Source of the DNA: an uncultured Muribaculaceae bacterium
GTDB lineage: Bacteria > Bacteroidota > Bacteroidia > Bacteroidales > Muribaculaceae
Length of the DNA stretch: 18,678 nucleotides
NCBI GenBank assembly: GCA_947177435.1
Contig: CAMWUM010000004.1
Span: 1 to 18,678, forward strand
Reading direction: 5' to 3'
The notes below the pieces were generated by a model. The model worked only from the letters and a program-made list of their open reading frames with translations. It was not told where the DNA came from and searched no databases. Both the position numbers and the translations under genes were made by a program. Every line of letters starts with the position of its first letter. Position 1 is the first letter of the stretch. Shown in pieces: positions 7,367 through 14,730 of this stretch.

Positions 7367-7635
7367 ACAAAGGCGCGCAGACCGAGTTTGGGACGGTCGA
7401 GGTCGATGGCGCGGAGCTTGCCGAGCACTTCGTCGACGCGGTGGTCCTCAACAATCGAGATGATGGCCGAGGCCATCGACGGCCACGCATGGCTGCCAAA
7501 GTGGGGCTCGCCCGACACTGAGCCCTGCCCCAGCACGTGCTCCCATGCGGTGAAGCCGCGGCAGTTGCTGCGCTGCAGCGCGTCGATTACCTTATTATAA
7601 TGCGCCTGGTCAAAGGTGACGAGTATTGCTTTCAT
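7342..7635 (-). CDS. PII-like (GlnB-fold) small protein coupled to the efflux operon
   Basis: This 97-residue protein starts MKAILVTFDQ. The alternative TTG at 7650 would add only five residues directly at the RND stop, so the ATG at 7635 is preferred. The size, alternating strands and helices, and the sequence around GFTAWEHVLGQGSVSGEPHF (28-47), GSHAWPSM (47-54), AIISIVEDHRVDEVL (57-71) and GLRAFVWAIE (85-94) resemble the PII-like family of trimeric signalling proteins, with the T-loop region near 36-50. No PII uridylylation Tyr is evident in that loop. It begins 15 bases after the RND pump stop and overlaps queG by 25 bases. From memory, Bacteroidota genomes repeatedly place such a gene after RND pumps, and non-canonical PII proteins are known beside metal-efflux genes. 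A role sensing a ligand to tune the pump is inference. Confidence 0.75.
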   Translation of the reverse strand: MKAILVTFDQAHYNKVIDALQRSNCRGFTAWEHVLGQGSVSGEPHFGSHAWPSMASAIISIVEDHRVDEVLGKLRAIDLDRPKLGLRAFVWAIESAI

Positions 7636-7650
7636 TTTGCGGATGATCAA

Positions 7651-10600
7651 TTAGTTTTTTTGTGCGTTGAGCATTTTGGCGTGCTTGCGGCGCTCGCGCT
7701 TGATGCCGTTGCGGGCAAAGAGGCAATAGAGCACCGGCACGAACAGCAGCGTCAGAATGGTCGAGAACGTGAGGCCGCCGATGACGGCAACGCCCATCGG
7801 GCGCCACATCTCAGAGCCTTCGCCCGAACCCAATGCCATGGGCACCATGCCGAGGATGGTGGTGAGGGTGGTCATCACCACAGGGCGCAGACGGCTCTTG
7901 CAGCCATTGACCACGGCCGTGCGCACGGCCATGCCACGCTCGCGGTTGAGGGTGATGTAGTCGATGAGCACGATACCGTTCTTCACCACGATGCCGATAA
8001 GCATGATGGCGCCGATCATCGACATGATGTTGAGCGTGTGGCCCGTGAGGAAGAGGATAATGAAGATGCCCGAGAAGGCGAACATCAGCGAGGTCATGAT
8101 GATGGCCGGATAAGTGTAGCTTTCAAACTGCGCAGCCATCACGATGTACACGAGGATGATGATGAGCACGCCGAGCATCAGCAGGTCGCGGAACGAATCC
8201 TGCTGGTCCTCATAACTGCCGGCCACCTGGATGGCGATGCCCTGCGGCAGCTCCATCTTGTCGATTTCGGCCTGGGCATCCTTCACCACGTCGCCCATCG
8301 GGCGGTCCTGCACCACAGTCGACACGGTGATGATACGCTCGCGGTCCTTGCGCTCGATGGTGGGCGGGGTGTCAAACGGACCCACATAGGCTATGTCGCC
8401 AAGACGCACGGCCTGACCAGCAGAGTTGTAAATCAATATTTTTTCAATGTCCTCAACCTCCTGGCGGTACTCGGGGGAGTACATTACCTTGATATCGTAC
8501 TCCTCGCCATCCTCACGGAATCGCGAGGCGGTGGCGCCGTTCACGCGGTTACGCAGATAGGTGGCAGCGGTGGCCAGGTCGAGACCGTAGAGGCGAAGTT
8601 TCTCTCGGTCGAACACCACCTGGTACTCAGGCTGGTAGTCAGAGCGCGACACGGTGATGTCGGCCGTGCCGGGAATGCCCTGGAGCACTCGTTTGAGGTT
8701 AGCGGCCACGCTGTCGGTCTGCGTGAAGTCGTAGCCATAGATTTCGAAGTCGATGATTGACTGGCCGCCCATCGAGCCGTTGCGCGAGCCGCCGACGTTG
8801 ACCTGCACTTTTTCAAAGGCGGGGTAGCGCTTGAGGTCCTCGCGCATCTGTTCGGCGATTTCCGTGATGCCGCGCTTGCGGTCTGAGGGATCGACGAGAG
8901 TAATGTTCATCGACACGATGTGGCTGCCGTTGTCCTGCAGCGACGCCCATGCATTGTCTGACGAGGCTTGGCCGGTGGTGTAGTTGAACACCTTGATTTC
9001 GGGATAACTCTCCTTCCATTCCTCGTACAGGGCGAGGGTGATTGAGTCGGTGCGCTCGGTGCGGGTGCCGATATGCGTTTCGAGGGTGATGCCCAAGCGC
9101 GAGTTGTCCTGCGTGGGGAAGAACTCGGTGCCGACGCCCTTCATCAGGAATATCGAGCCTACGAAGATGGCAAGGCAGATGATGACCGTGAGCCAACGGT
9201 GGGTGGTCACCCAGCCAACCAGGCCGGCGTAGCCGTCATCAAACTTGTCGAGAGCCTTCTCGATGGGTGTATAGAAGATTTTGTAAATCTTGCCGTGGTT
9301 GGGATTGCGGCGCAGCAGCTGGCTGCAGAGCATCGGGGTGAGCGAAAGGGCGCACACGGTGGAGATAATCATCATGATGGTCACCATCCAGCCGAGCTGG
9401 CGGAAAAGCACGCCGGTCATGCCCGAAACAAGGGTCAGCGGGAAGAACACGGCGATAAGCGTGAGCGTCGAAGCCACAACCGAGATGGCCACCTCGTTGG
9501 TGCCGTGCACGGCAGCCTGCTTGGGGTCGGAGCCGCGCTCGATGTGGGTGGTGACGTTCTCAAGCACCACGATGGCATCGTCCACCACCATACCGATTGA
9601 GATGGATAGTGCCGAGAGCGAGATGATGTTGAGCGAGTTGCCTGTGATGGCCAGGTAAATGAACGACGCGATAAGCGAAATAGGAATCGTAATCGAGATA
9701 ATCAGCGTGGCGCGCCAGCGACCCAGGAACAGGAACACCACAATCACCACGAAGAGCAGGGCGTAAAGCACTGTCTCGGTAAGCGAAGCGATGGTGTTGC
9801 GGATATTGTCGGAGGTGTCGACGATGATGCCGAGCTTGACGTCTGAGGGCAAGCGCTTCTGCAGGCTGGGCAGCATCTTGGCCACGGCCTTGGAGATCTC
9901 CACCGAGTTGGCGCCGCTCTGCTTCTGCACCACGATCATGGCGCCTTGCTGGCCGTCGGTGTAGGTCTTTTGCGCGCGCTCCTCGACCGAGTCGTCGATT
10001 ACGGCCACGTCCTTGAGGTAGATGGGGCTGCCGCCGCGGTTGGCCACTACGAGTTCGGCCATCTCCTGCACGTCGTCAAACTCGCCCTGGGCTCTGAGCG
10101 AATAGGTGTTGGAGCCCATGTCGAACGTGCCGCCGGGGATGTTGCGGTTCTCGGCGCCGATCACCTGTGAAATCTGCTCGACGGTGAGGCTGTATGCCTC
10201 GAGCTTGTCAGGATCGACGTACACGTGTATCTCGCGCTTGGGGGCGCCCATGACCGACACGGTGCCGACGCCCTCAACGCGGGCCAGCGGGTTGGCCACG
10301 TTCTCGTCGAGAATCTTGTACAGGCCGGGCATGCTCTCCGACGCTTGCGCCGAGATGAGGATGACCGGGATCATATCGGTTGAGAACTTGAAGATGATGG
10401 GGTTGTCGGCATCATCGGGCAGCGACGACTCGACCATATCGAGTTTGTCGCGCACGTCGTTGGTGATGACGTCGATATCGTTGCCGTACTCAAACTCGAG
10501 GGTAATCACCGATATGTTCTCGCGGCTCTGCGAGGTGATGTGCTTGAGGTGCTCGACCGAGTTGAGCGTGTTTTCGAGCGGACGGGTCACATTCTGCTCG

Positions 10601-10776
10601 ATGTCCTGCGCCGATGCGCCGGGGTACGACGTCATCACCATCAGAGTGTTGGTCTCGATGTCGGGGATGAGGTCGATGGGCAATGTGCTGAGCGAGAAAA
10701 GGCCCATGATGACCACTGCCACAAAGCACAGGGTGGTCATGACGGGGCGCTTCACCGCGCCGGAGTATAGGCTCAT
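7651..10776 (-). CDS. RND efflux transporter permease (HAE1-type, AcrB-like)
   Basis: This 1041-residue inner-membrane proton-driven pump is close to AcrB in length. The order is typical: TM1 at about 12-30, a first large periplasmic porter/docking region (about 35-330), a TM2-6 block (about 335-475), a second periplasmic region (about 560-860), and a TM8-12 block to about 1020. The proton-relay pair is D399-D400 in GMVVDDAIVVLEN, and the TM10 Lys is K932 in VVKNGIVLIDY, matching D407, D408 and K940 of AcrB. KNGIVLIDY points to the HAE1 drug/amphiphile group rather than the CzcA/CusA heavy-metal group. It should assemble with the adaptor and TolC-like protein encoded just upstream to expel lipophilic compounds, bile salts or drugs; the substrate is not predictable. 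ATG 10776 (MSLYSGAVKRP) starts at the canonical N-terminal amphipathic segment. Its start lies next to a heptamer tandem repeat. Confidence 0.94.
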   Translation of the reverse strand: MSLYSGAVKRPVMTTLCFVAVVIMGLFSLSTLPIDLIPDIETNTLMVMTSYPGASAQDIEQNVTRPLENTLNSVEHLKHITSQSRENISVITLEFEYGNDIDVITNDVRDKLDMVESSLPDDADNPIIFKFSTDMIPVILISAQASESMPGLYKILDENVANPLARVEGVGTVSVMGAPKREIHVYVDPDKLEAYSLTVEQISQVIGAENRNIPGGTFDMGSNTYSLRAQGEFDDVQEMAELVVANRGGSPIYLKDVAVIDDSVEERAQKTYTDGQQGAMIVVQKQSGANSVEISKAVAKMLPSLQKRLPSDVKLGIIVDTSDNIRNTIASLTETVLYALLFVVIVVFLFLGRWRATLIISITIPISLIASFIYLAITGNSLNIISLSALSISIGMVVDDAIVVLENVTTHIERGSDPKQAAVHGTNEVAISVVASTLTLIAVFFPLTLVSGMTGVLFRQLGWMVTIMMIISTVCALSLTPMLCSQLLRRNPNHGKIYKIFYTPIEKALDKFDDGYAGLVGWVTTHRWLTVIICLAIFVGSIFLMKGVGTEFFPTQDNSRLGITLETHIGTRTERTDSITLALYEEWKESYPEIKVFNYTTGQASSDNAWASLQDNGSHIVSMNITLVDPSDRKRGITEIAEQMREDLKRYPAFEKVQVNVGGSRNGSMGGQSIIDFEIYGYDFTQTDSVAANLKRVLQGIPGTADITVSRSDYQPEYQVVFDREKLRLYGLDLATAATYLRNRVNGATASRFREDGEEYDIKVMYSPEYRQEVEDIEKILIYNSAGQAVRLGDIAYVGPFDTPPTIERKDRERIITVSTVVQDRPMGDVVKDAQAEIDKMELPQGIAIQVAGSYEDQQDSFRDLLMLGVLIIILVYIVMAAQFESYTYPAIIMTSLMFAFSGIFIILFLTGHTLNIMSMIGAIMLIGIVVKNGIVLIDYITLNRERGMAVRTAVVNGCKSRLRPVVMTTLTTILGMVPMALGSGEGSEMWRPMGVAVIGGLTFSTILTLLFVPVLYCLFARNGIKRERRKHAKMLNAQKN

Positions 10777-10779
10777 ATA

Positions 10780-10812
10780 TTAGAGGGTTAGATGTTAGAT
10801 TTTAGATATTAG
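10780..10812. repeat. TTAGATN heptamer tandem repeat upstream of the RND start codon
   Basis: TTAGAT occurs at 10788, 10795 and 10802, exactly seven bases apart, with a partial TTAG at 10809 and a degenerate TTAGAGG at 10780. On the transcribed (minus) strand this is ATCTAA repeated up to four bases from the pump's ATG, occupying the ribosome-binding region. Tandem units of this kind can change copy number. Confidence 0.7.
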
Positions 10813-10816
10813 TGAC

Positions 10817-10862
10817 GCCGCAAGCGGCTGATGTGTCGTTGGTTGCTTTCGCTTGCGAAAGC
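10817..10862. other. pair of small hairpins between adaptor and RND genes
   Basis: GCTTTCGC (10845-10852) and GCGAAAGC (10855-10862) form a perfect 8-bp stem with a two-base loop, five bases past the adaptor stop codon. GCCGC-AA-GCGGC (10817-10828) forms a second, weaker stem. No T-run follows on the coding strand, so a full terminator is unlikely. Partial attenuation, or mRNA 3'-end stabilisation within the operon, is more plausible. Confidence 0.5.
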
Positions 10863-10867
10863 CTTGC

Positions 10868-11881
10868 CTATCGGTTGACCTGCACGGCCACGCCGTCGGC
10901 CAGGCGCACTTGGCCCACGACCACGACAGAGTCGCCATCCTCCACGCCCGAGATCAACTCATAGGCGTCGCCCAGGCGCTGGCCCAGCTCCACGCGGCGC
11001 ATGCTTACGCGGCCGTCGTTGTAGACATAGACGTAGCGGTTGCCTGAGCCGGTCTGCTTGACCACGGCCAAGTCGGGCACCACCACGCGGCTCTCGGTGC
11101 CGAAGTCCATGTTGACGCGGGCAAACATGCCGGGCAGAATCTTGCCCTGCTGGTTGGCCACGAGTATCTCAGCCTGGAATGTGCGTGTGCTGGGATTGAC
11201 TGTCGGATAGATGCGCGAAATCTTGCCTTCGAAGGTCTCGCCGGGGTAGGCGTCGAAGGTGACGGCCACCGGAGTGCCGACCTTGAACTTAGAGAAATCG
11301 TTCTCCGTGGCGCTGATCATCACCTTTACGTTGGGAGTAATCTGGCCCACGGTGAGCACGGGGGTGGCGCCGTTGGTCATGTCGCCCGGGTCGTAGTTGC
11401 GCGCGGTCACCACGCCGCTGATGGGCGAGACGAGCACGGTGTTCTCCTTAAGATTATTGTACTGCGTGCGCAGGGCGTCAAGCTGGGCCTTGAGCTGGTC
11501 CACAGCCTGCTGAGTGCCGGCGCCAATCTCCAGCAGTTGGGCGGCGCGGTTGTACTCGCGCTCGACGTTGTCGAGGTTGACGCGCAATTGCTCGAGGTTG
11601 GCGGCATCGAGGGTGACGAGCGTCTGGCCTTTGCTCACGTGGTCGCCGACCTCAACGGTGATGGTCTTGATGCGGTTGGGAGCGGAGGGCGAGATGTTGT
11701 TGGTGTTGTCGGCCTCGACCGATGCTGTGTAACTCTTGCCCTGGGCCACGTCCTGGACGCTGGCCACGCCGAGCTCAACGAGGGGGAGCTCCTCGACCAC
11801 GGCCGCCTGCTCGGCCTGCTTGTCTTGCGAGCAGCCGCAAAGCATCAAGGCTGCAGCCGCTGCGAAATAAAATGACTTCAT
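10868..11881 (-). CDS. HlyD/AcrA-type periplasmic adaptor lipoprotein of RND pump
   Basis: This 337-residue membrane fusion protein starts MKSFYFAAAAALMLCGC with lipobox cysteine C17, so it is anchored to a membrane by lipid. The N-terminal half-lipoyl strand region (about 60-93, with VEVGDHVSKGQTLVTLD) is followed by a short alpha-helical hairpin (about 94-147), the second lipoyl half (ENTVLVSPISGVVTARNYDPGDMT, shown at 146-169), a beta-barrel domain (about 180-260) and a membrane-proximal domain ending VRLADGVAVQVNR. This is the standard AcrA/MexA order. It bridges the inner-membrane pump and the outer-membrane channel. It lies 27 bases after the TolC-like gene and 91 bases before the RND pump on the same strand. 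Confidence 0.93.
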   Translation of the reverse strand: MKSFYFAAAAALMLCGCSQDKQAEQAAVVEELPLVELGVASVQDVAQGKSYTASVEADNTNNISPSAPNRIKTITVEVGDHVSKGQTLVTLDAANLEQLRVNLDNVEREYNRAAQLLEIGAGTQQAVDQLKAQLDALRTQYNNLKENTVLVSPISGVVTARNYDPGDMTNGATPVLTVGQITPNVKVMISATENDFSKFKVGTPVAVTFDAYPGETFEGKISRIYPTVNPSTRTFQAEILVANQQGKILPGMFARVNMDFGTESRVVVPDLAVVKQTGSGNRYVYVYNDGRVSMRRVELGQRLGDAYELISGVEDGDSVVVVGQVRLADGVAVQVNR

Positions 11882-11908
11882 ATTGTGTCGGTTGTTTATT
11901 TTTTCAGA

Positions 11909-13336
11909 TTAATATTCAAGCGGGGCGGTGCCGAGCAACAGCTCGAGGTTGCTGCGTGCCACCAGGTAATTGTAGATGGCCTGATAGTAAGCCAGGCGGC
12001 TCTGCGTCAGCGCCAATTCCGAGTCACGCAGGTCGAGGTAAGAGGCAGCGCCGATGGCGAAGCTCTTCTCCATAATGTCATGCGCGCGGGTGGCCTGGCC
12101 CACGCTCTCCGAGGCCGACGCTATCTGCTTGACGTTCATGTTGATGTTCTCAACCGAGAGGTCGACCTGCATCGAGATGCTGCGGTCAAGGTTCTCACGC
12201 TGAAGCGCCATCTCGCCCACCTGTACCTCGGCCTGGCGGATCTTGCTGTAGCGGCTGCCGCCGGTGAAGAGGGGCACGTTGAGCGTAAGGCCCACCACCG
12301 AGTAGGGATTCCAGCGGAAATTCTTGAACGGCGAGCCGTTGCTCATCGACGTCCAGTTGTAATTGGCCATCGCCGATATAGTGGGCCATACCGACGCGCG
12401 CTGCACCTTCAGTGCCTGGCGGGCCTGCAGATCCTGGATATCAAAGAGTTTCAGCTGCGAGTTGCCGCTGTAGTCGGGGTTGGTCATCTGCAGGACGTCG
12501 CCGTACATCGTGCTCTCGTACTGCGACAGCGTGCCGGCGGTGTTAAACTCTACGTTGGTGTCGAGGCCCATGAGGATGAGCAGCTGCAGGCGCGCCTGCT
12601 TGATGGCGATGTCGGCCTGTATCATCTGCGGCTCGATGTTTTTCATAGCCACCGACGTGCGCAGCACCTCAAACTCGCTGGCCGCGCCGGCCGCGAACTT
12701 CTTGGTGTAAATATCGTGCGTGAGGGCCGCCATGTCGTAGCTCTCCTGGATCACGCGGCGCGAATCCTCGGCCAGCTGCAGTGCGTAGTATGCGCTCTTG
12801 ATCTGGTTGACCAGGTCGAGGCGCGAGGCGCGCGACTGCTCCACGGCCTGCAGTATCTGCGTGTCGCTCAGTTTGAGTGCTGCCCACAACTGCGGAGCCA
12901 CCAAAGGCATTGATGCCGAGAAGCCCACCTGGTAAGAGTTGTCGAGGCCCACCTTGATGCCGCCGTCACCGCCGCTCTTGCCGGCACGCGACTGTTGGGC
13001 CTCGCCGCCTTCATCGCCTTCAGAGCCGGCCCCGCCGAATCCAAAGTCGCCGAGGTCCATGTTCATATACATCACCTGCTTGGCCAGCATGCGGTTGTAG
13101 CTGCCCGAGAAACTAATCTGCGGCAGCAATTGCGAGAGGGTCTCGATGCGCGAATAATCCATGCGCTCCACCTCCATGTCGGCCACCTTGACCGTGGGGT
13201 TGTCGCTCAGAGCGATGCGCAGGCAGTCGTCGAGCGTCAGCACCGGACCCTGCGTCAGCGTGTCGGTGGGGGCTGCGGCGCCTGCCGTAAGGCACGCCAC
13301 CGCAACACAAACAAAAGCAAAAAGACGGTGTTTCAT
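11909..13336 (-). CDS. TolC-family outer membrane efflux protein
   Basis: This 475-residue outer-membrane factor has a signal peptide (MKHRLFAFVCVAVACLTAGA, likely cleavage near residues 20-22). It shows the duplicated TolC pattern: LTLDDCLRIALSDNPTVK (33-50) at the start, long helices with Gln/Glu/Ala heptads, and a second repeat beginning near VGLTLNVPLFTGGSRYSKIRQAEVQ. The C-terminus is the usual YLVARSNLELLLG type. A Gly/acidic-rich stretch at about 94-130 probably lies in an extracellular loop between barrel strands. ATG 13336 is preferred over an upstream in-frame ATG at 13387 because it begins a clean signal peptide and has GAGGA four bases before it. It is first in the efflux operon. 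Confidence 0.93.
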   Translation of the reverse strand: MKHRLFAFVCVAVACLTAGAAAPTDTLTQGPVLTLDDCLRIALSDNPTVKVADMEVERMDYSRIETLSQLLPQISFSGSYNRMLAKQVMYMNMDLGDFGFGGAGSEGDEGGEAQQSRAGKSGGDGGIKVGLDNSYQVGFSASMPLVAPQLWAALKLSDTQILQAVEQSRASRLDLVNQIKSAYYALQLAEDSRRVIQESYDMAALTHDIYTKKFAAGAASEFEVLRTSVAMKNIEPQMIQADIAIKQARLQLLILMGLDTNVEFNTAGTLSQYESTMYGDVLQMTNPDYSGNSQLKLFDIQDLQARQALKVQRASVWPTISAMANYNWTSMSNGSPFKNFRWNPYSVVGLTLNVPLFTGGSRYSKIRQAEVQVGEMALQRENLDRSISMQVDLSVENINMNVKQIASASESVGQATRAHDIMEKSFAIGAASYLDLRDSELALTQSRLAYYQAIYNYLVARSNLELLLGTAPLEY

Positions 13337-13359
13337 AAAGTCCTCAAAAAATTTGAGCA

Positions 13360-13367
13360 CAAAATTA
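13360..13367 (-). promoter_or_regulatory. candidate -7 element of the efflux operon promoter
   Basis: The minus strand reads TAATTTTG, matching TAnnTTTG. At 19-base spacing the upstream tetramer is ACTG, only half matching TTTG. Transcription would begin near 13353, about 17 bases before the TolC-like ATG, within a small palindrome CTCAAA-AAA-TTTGAG (13343-13357) that could fold or bind a regulator. Confidence 0.45.
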
Positions 13368-13453
13368 CAAAATAAAGACCACACCACAGTATTAATAAAT
13401 GCAATTTCCGTCCTTTCGGCTAATTTTGTGGTAAAAATGGAGAATACAATCGC

Positions 13454-14080
13454 CTATATGATGCGGATGAGCGTCAGACCGTCGCGCAGGGGCAGGATGA
13501 CTTTCTCGACGCGGGGATCGGCGGCCACCAGGTCGTTGAAAGCGAGGATACCGGCCGTCTGCGGGTCGCGGCTGGTGGAGGGGTCCACCACGTGGGCGTC
13601 CCACAAGGTGTTGTCGGCCAGGATGTAGCCGCCGGGGGCCATGCGGGGCACAAGCGCCTCGTAATAGGCCGAATACGACCGCGTGTTGGCGTCGATGAAG
13701 GCCATGTCCCACGGGCCGTCGAGCCGGGGGATGATGTCGAGAGCATCGCCGATGTGCAGGTGGATTCGGTCGGCCCAAGGCGAGGAGCCGAACGTCTGCG
13801 CCAGTTCGTCGGCCATCTCGTCGTTGATTTCGATGGTGTGCAGTTCGGCGTCGGCAGGCATGCCCTCGGCCATGCACAGGGCCGAGTAACCGGTGAACGC
13901 GCCGAGTTCGATGATGCGCCGCGGGCGTATCATCTGTGTCAGCATCTTCAGCAGGCGCCCCTGCAGATGCCCCGAACACATGCGCGGGTACAGATGCCGC
14001 AGGTAAGTCTGTCGGTACAGCCGCCTCAGATGCTCCGGCTCCTCCGAAATATGCTCAGCAATGTATTCGTCGATATCCAT
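13454..14080 (-). CDS. class I SAM-dependent O-methyltransferase (methyltransf_3 family)
   Basis: This 208-residue cytosolic protein resembles caffeoyl-CoA/catechol-type O-methyltransferases. The SAM site is IIELGAFTGYSALCMAEGMP (56-75), with acidic E84 in LHTIEIND and GDA at 111-113. Metal-binding acids are expected at D130 (FIDAN), D156 and N157 (LADNTLW). The usual Lys after FIDAD is T133 here. The true substrate is unknown. The frame is open for 108 further codons upstream, but that extension lies antiparallel to nothing useful and within the deacetylase gene, so ATG 14080 (MDIDEYIAEHI) is the start. It begins two bases after the deacetylase stop, which indicates one operon. The product ends 117 bases before the TolC-like start on the same strand, with no clear terminator between. 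Confidence 0.9.
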   Translation of the reverse strand: MDIDEYIAEHISEEPEHLRRLYRQTYLRHLYPRMCSGHLQGRLLKMLTQMIRPRRIIELGAFTGYSALCMAEGMPADAELHTIEINDEMADELAQTFGSSPWADRIHLHIGDALDIIPRLDGPWDMAFIDANTRSYSAYYEALVPRMAPGGYILADNTLWDAHVVDPSTSRDPQTAGILAFNDLVAADPRVEKVILPLRDGLTLIRII

Positions 14081-14082
14081 GT

Positions 14083-14730
14083 TTACAATTGAATTGGGGG
14101 CAGTTGATAGCCCATCGCTGTTAGGTGGTCGAGGATGAGGGGGAGGGCGTGGCGCAGGCGAGGCCAGGCTTTGAGGGAGTCGTGGAGGACGACGACGGAA
14201 CCGGGGCGAACGTTGCGCACCACGTTGCGCACCACTCGCTCGGGCGATTGGCCGGCGTCGTAGTCGCGGGCCACGACGTCGTGCATTATGATAGCATAAC
14301 CGTCGGCACGCACCTTGCGGAGTTGTCCCAGACGCATCAGCCCGTGAGGTGGGCGAAACAGCCGACGGGCTGCAGCGGGTTTGTCGCAGACGCCCCCCAG
14401 CCAAGGCTCGGCAGCGGATATGTCGGCGCTGTATTCCTCCAGGGTGGCCTTGGCGCCCTGCATGTGGTGCATAGTGTGGTTGCCCACCGAGTGGCCGCGG
14501 CTGATCACCTCATCGACCAAGTCGGGGTGCCGCTCGGCGTTCTGGCCCACCATAAAGAATGTGGCCTTGGCGCCGCGGCTGTCGAGCATGTCGAGCACCC
14601 AAGGGGTGACCTCGGGGATGGGGCCGTCGTCAAAAGTGAGGTAGACGGCCTTGGCGGGATGGGTATTTATACGCCATACCGCCCCCGGGAACAGGAGGCG
14701 GTACAGCAATGGGGGTCGCTCAATCAGCAT
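14083..14730 (-). CDS. NodB-fold polysaccharide deacetylase family protein
   Basis: This 215-residue CE4-type protein carries all five NodB motifs. Motif 1 is TFDDGP (32-37, D34 base and D35 metal ligand). Motif 2 is HTMHH (85-89, H85 and H89 metal ligands). Motif 3 is RPPHG (126-130), with His in place of the usual Tyr. Motif 4 is around D151 (IMHDVVARDYD). Motif 5 is VVLHDS (180-185, H183). Family members remove N-acetyl or O-acetyl groups from GlcNAc-containing glycans or peptidoglycan. There is no obvious signal peptide; the N-terminus (MLIERPPLLYRLLFPGAVWR) is short and only mildly hydrophobic, so location is uncertain. Its ATG shares one base with the stop of the DUF2723 gene (TGATG), a classic translational coupling. 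The methyltransferase follows two bases after its own stop. Confidence 0.9.
   Translation of the reverse strand: MLIERPPLLYRLLFPGAVWRINTHPAKAVYLTFDDGPIPEVTPWVLDMLDSRGAKATFFMVGQNAERHPDLVDEVISRGHSVGNHTMHHMQGAKATLEEYSADISAAEPWLGGVCDKPAAARRLFRPPHGLMRLGQLRKVRADGYAIIMHDVVARDYDAGQSPERVVRNVVRNVRPGSVVVLHDSLKAWPRLRHALPLILDHLTAMGYQLPPIQL

Noticed and set aside
7537..8760. 407-codon plus-strand open frame opposite the RND pump
   Set aside because: It is a His/Asp/Glu-rich shadow of the RND coding sequence with no family features or start signal.
13337..13387. Alternative upstream start for the TolC-like gene
   Set aside because: It would bury the signal peptide behind 17 residues and start upstream of the candidate promoter. 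GAGGA precedes the ATG at 13336.
13421..13428. Plus-strand TAATTTTG resembling a -7 element
   Set aside because: No TTTG lies 19-21 bases upstream, and no plausible plus-strand gene follows.
14081..14404. N-terminal extension of the methyltransferase frame
   Set aside because: It overlaps the deacetylase in another frame and is Arg/Pro-rich without domain content. ATG 14080 fits the family start and operon spacing.
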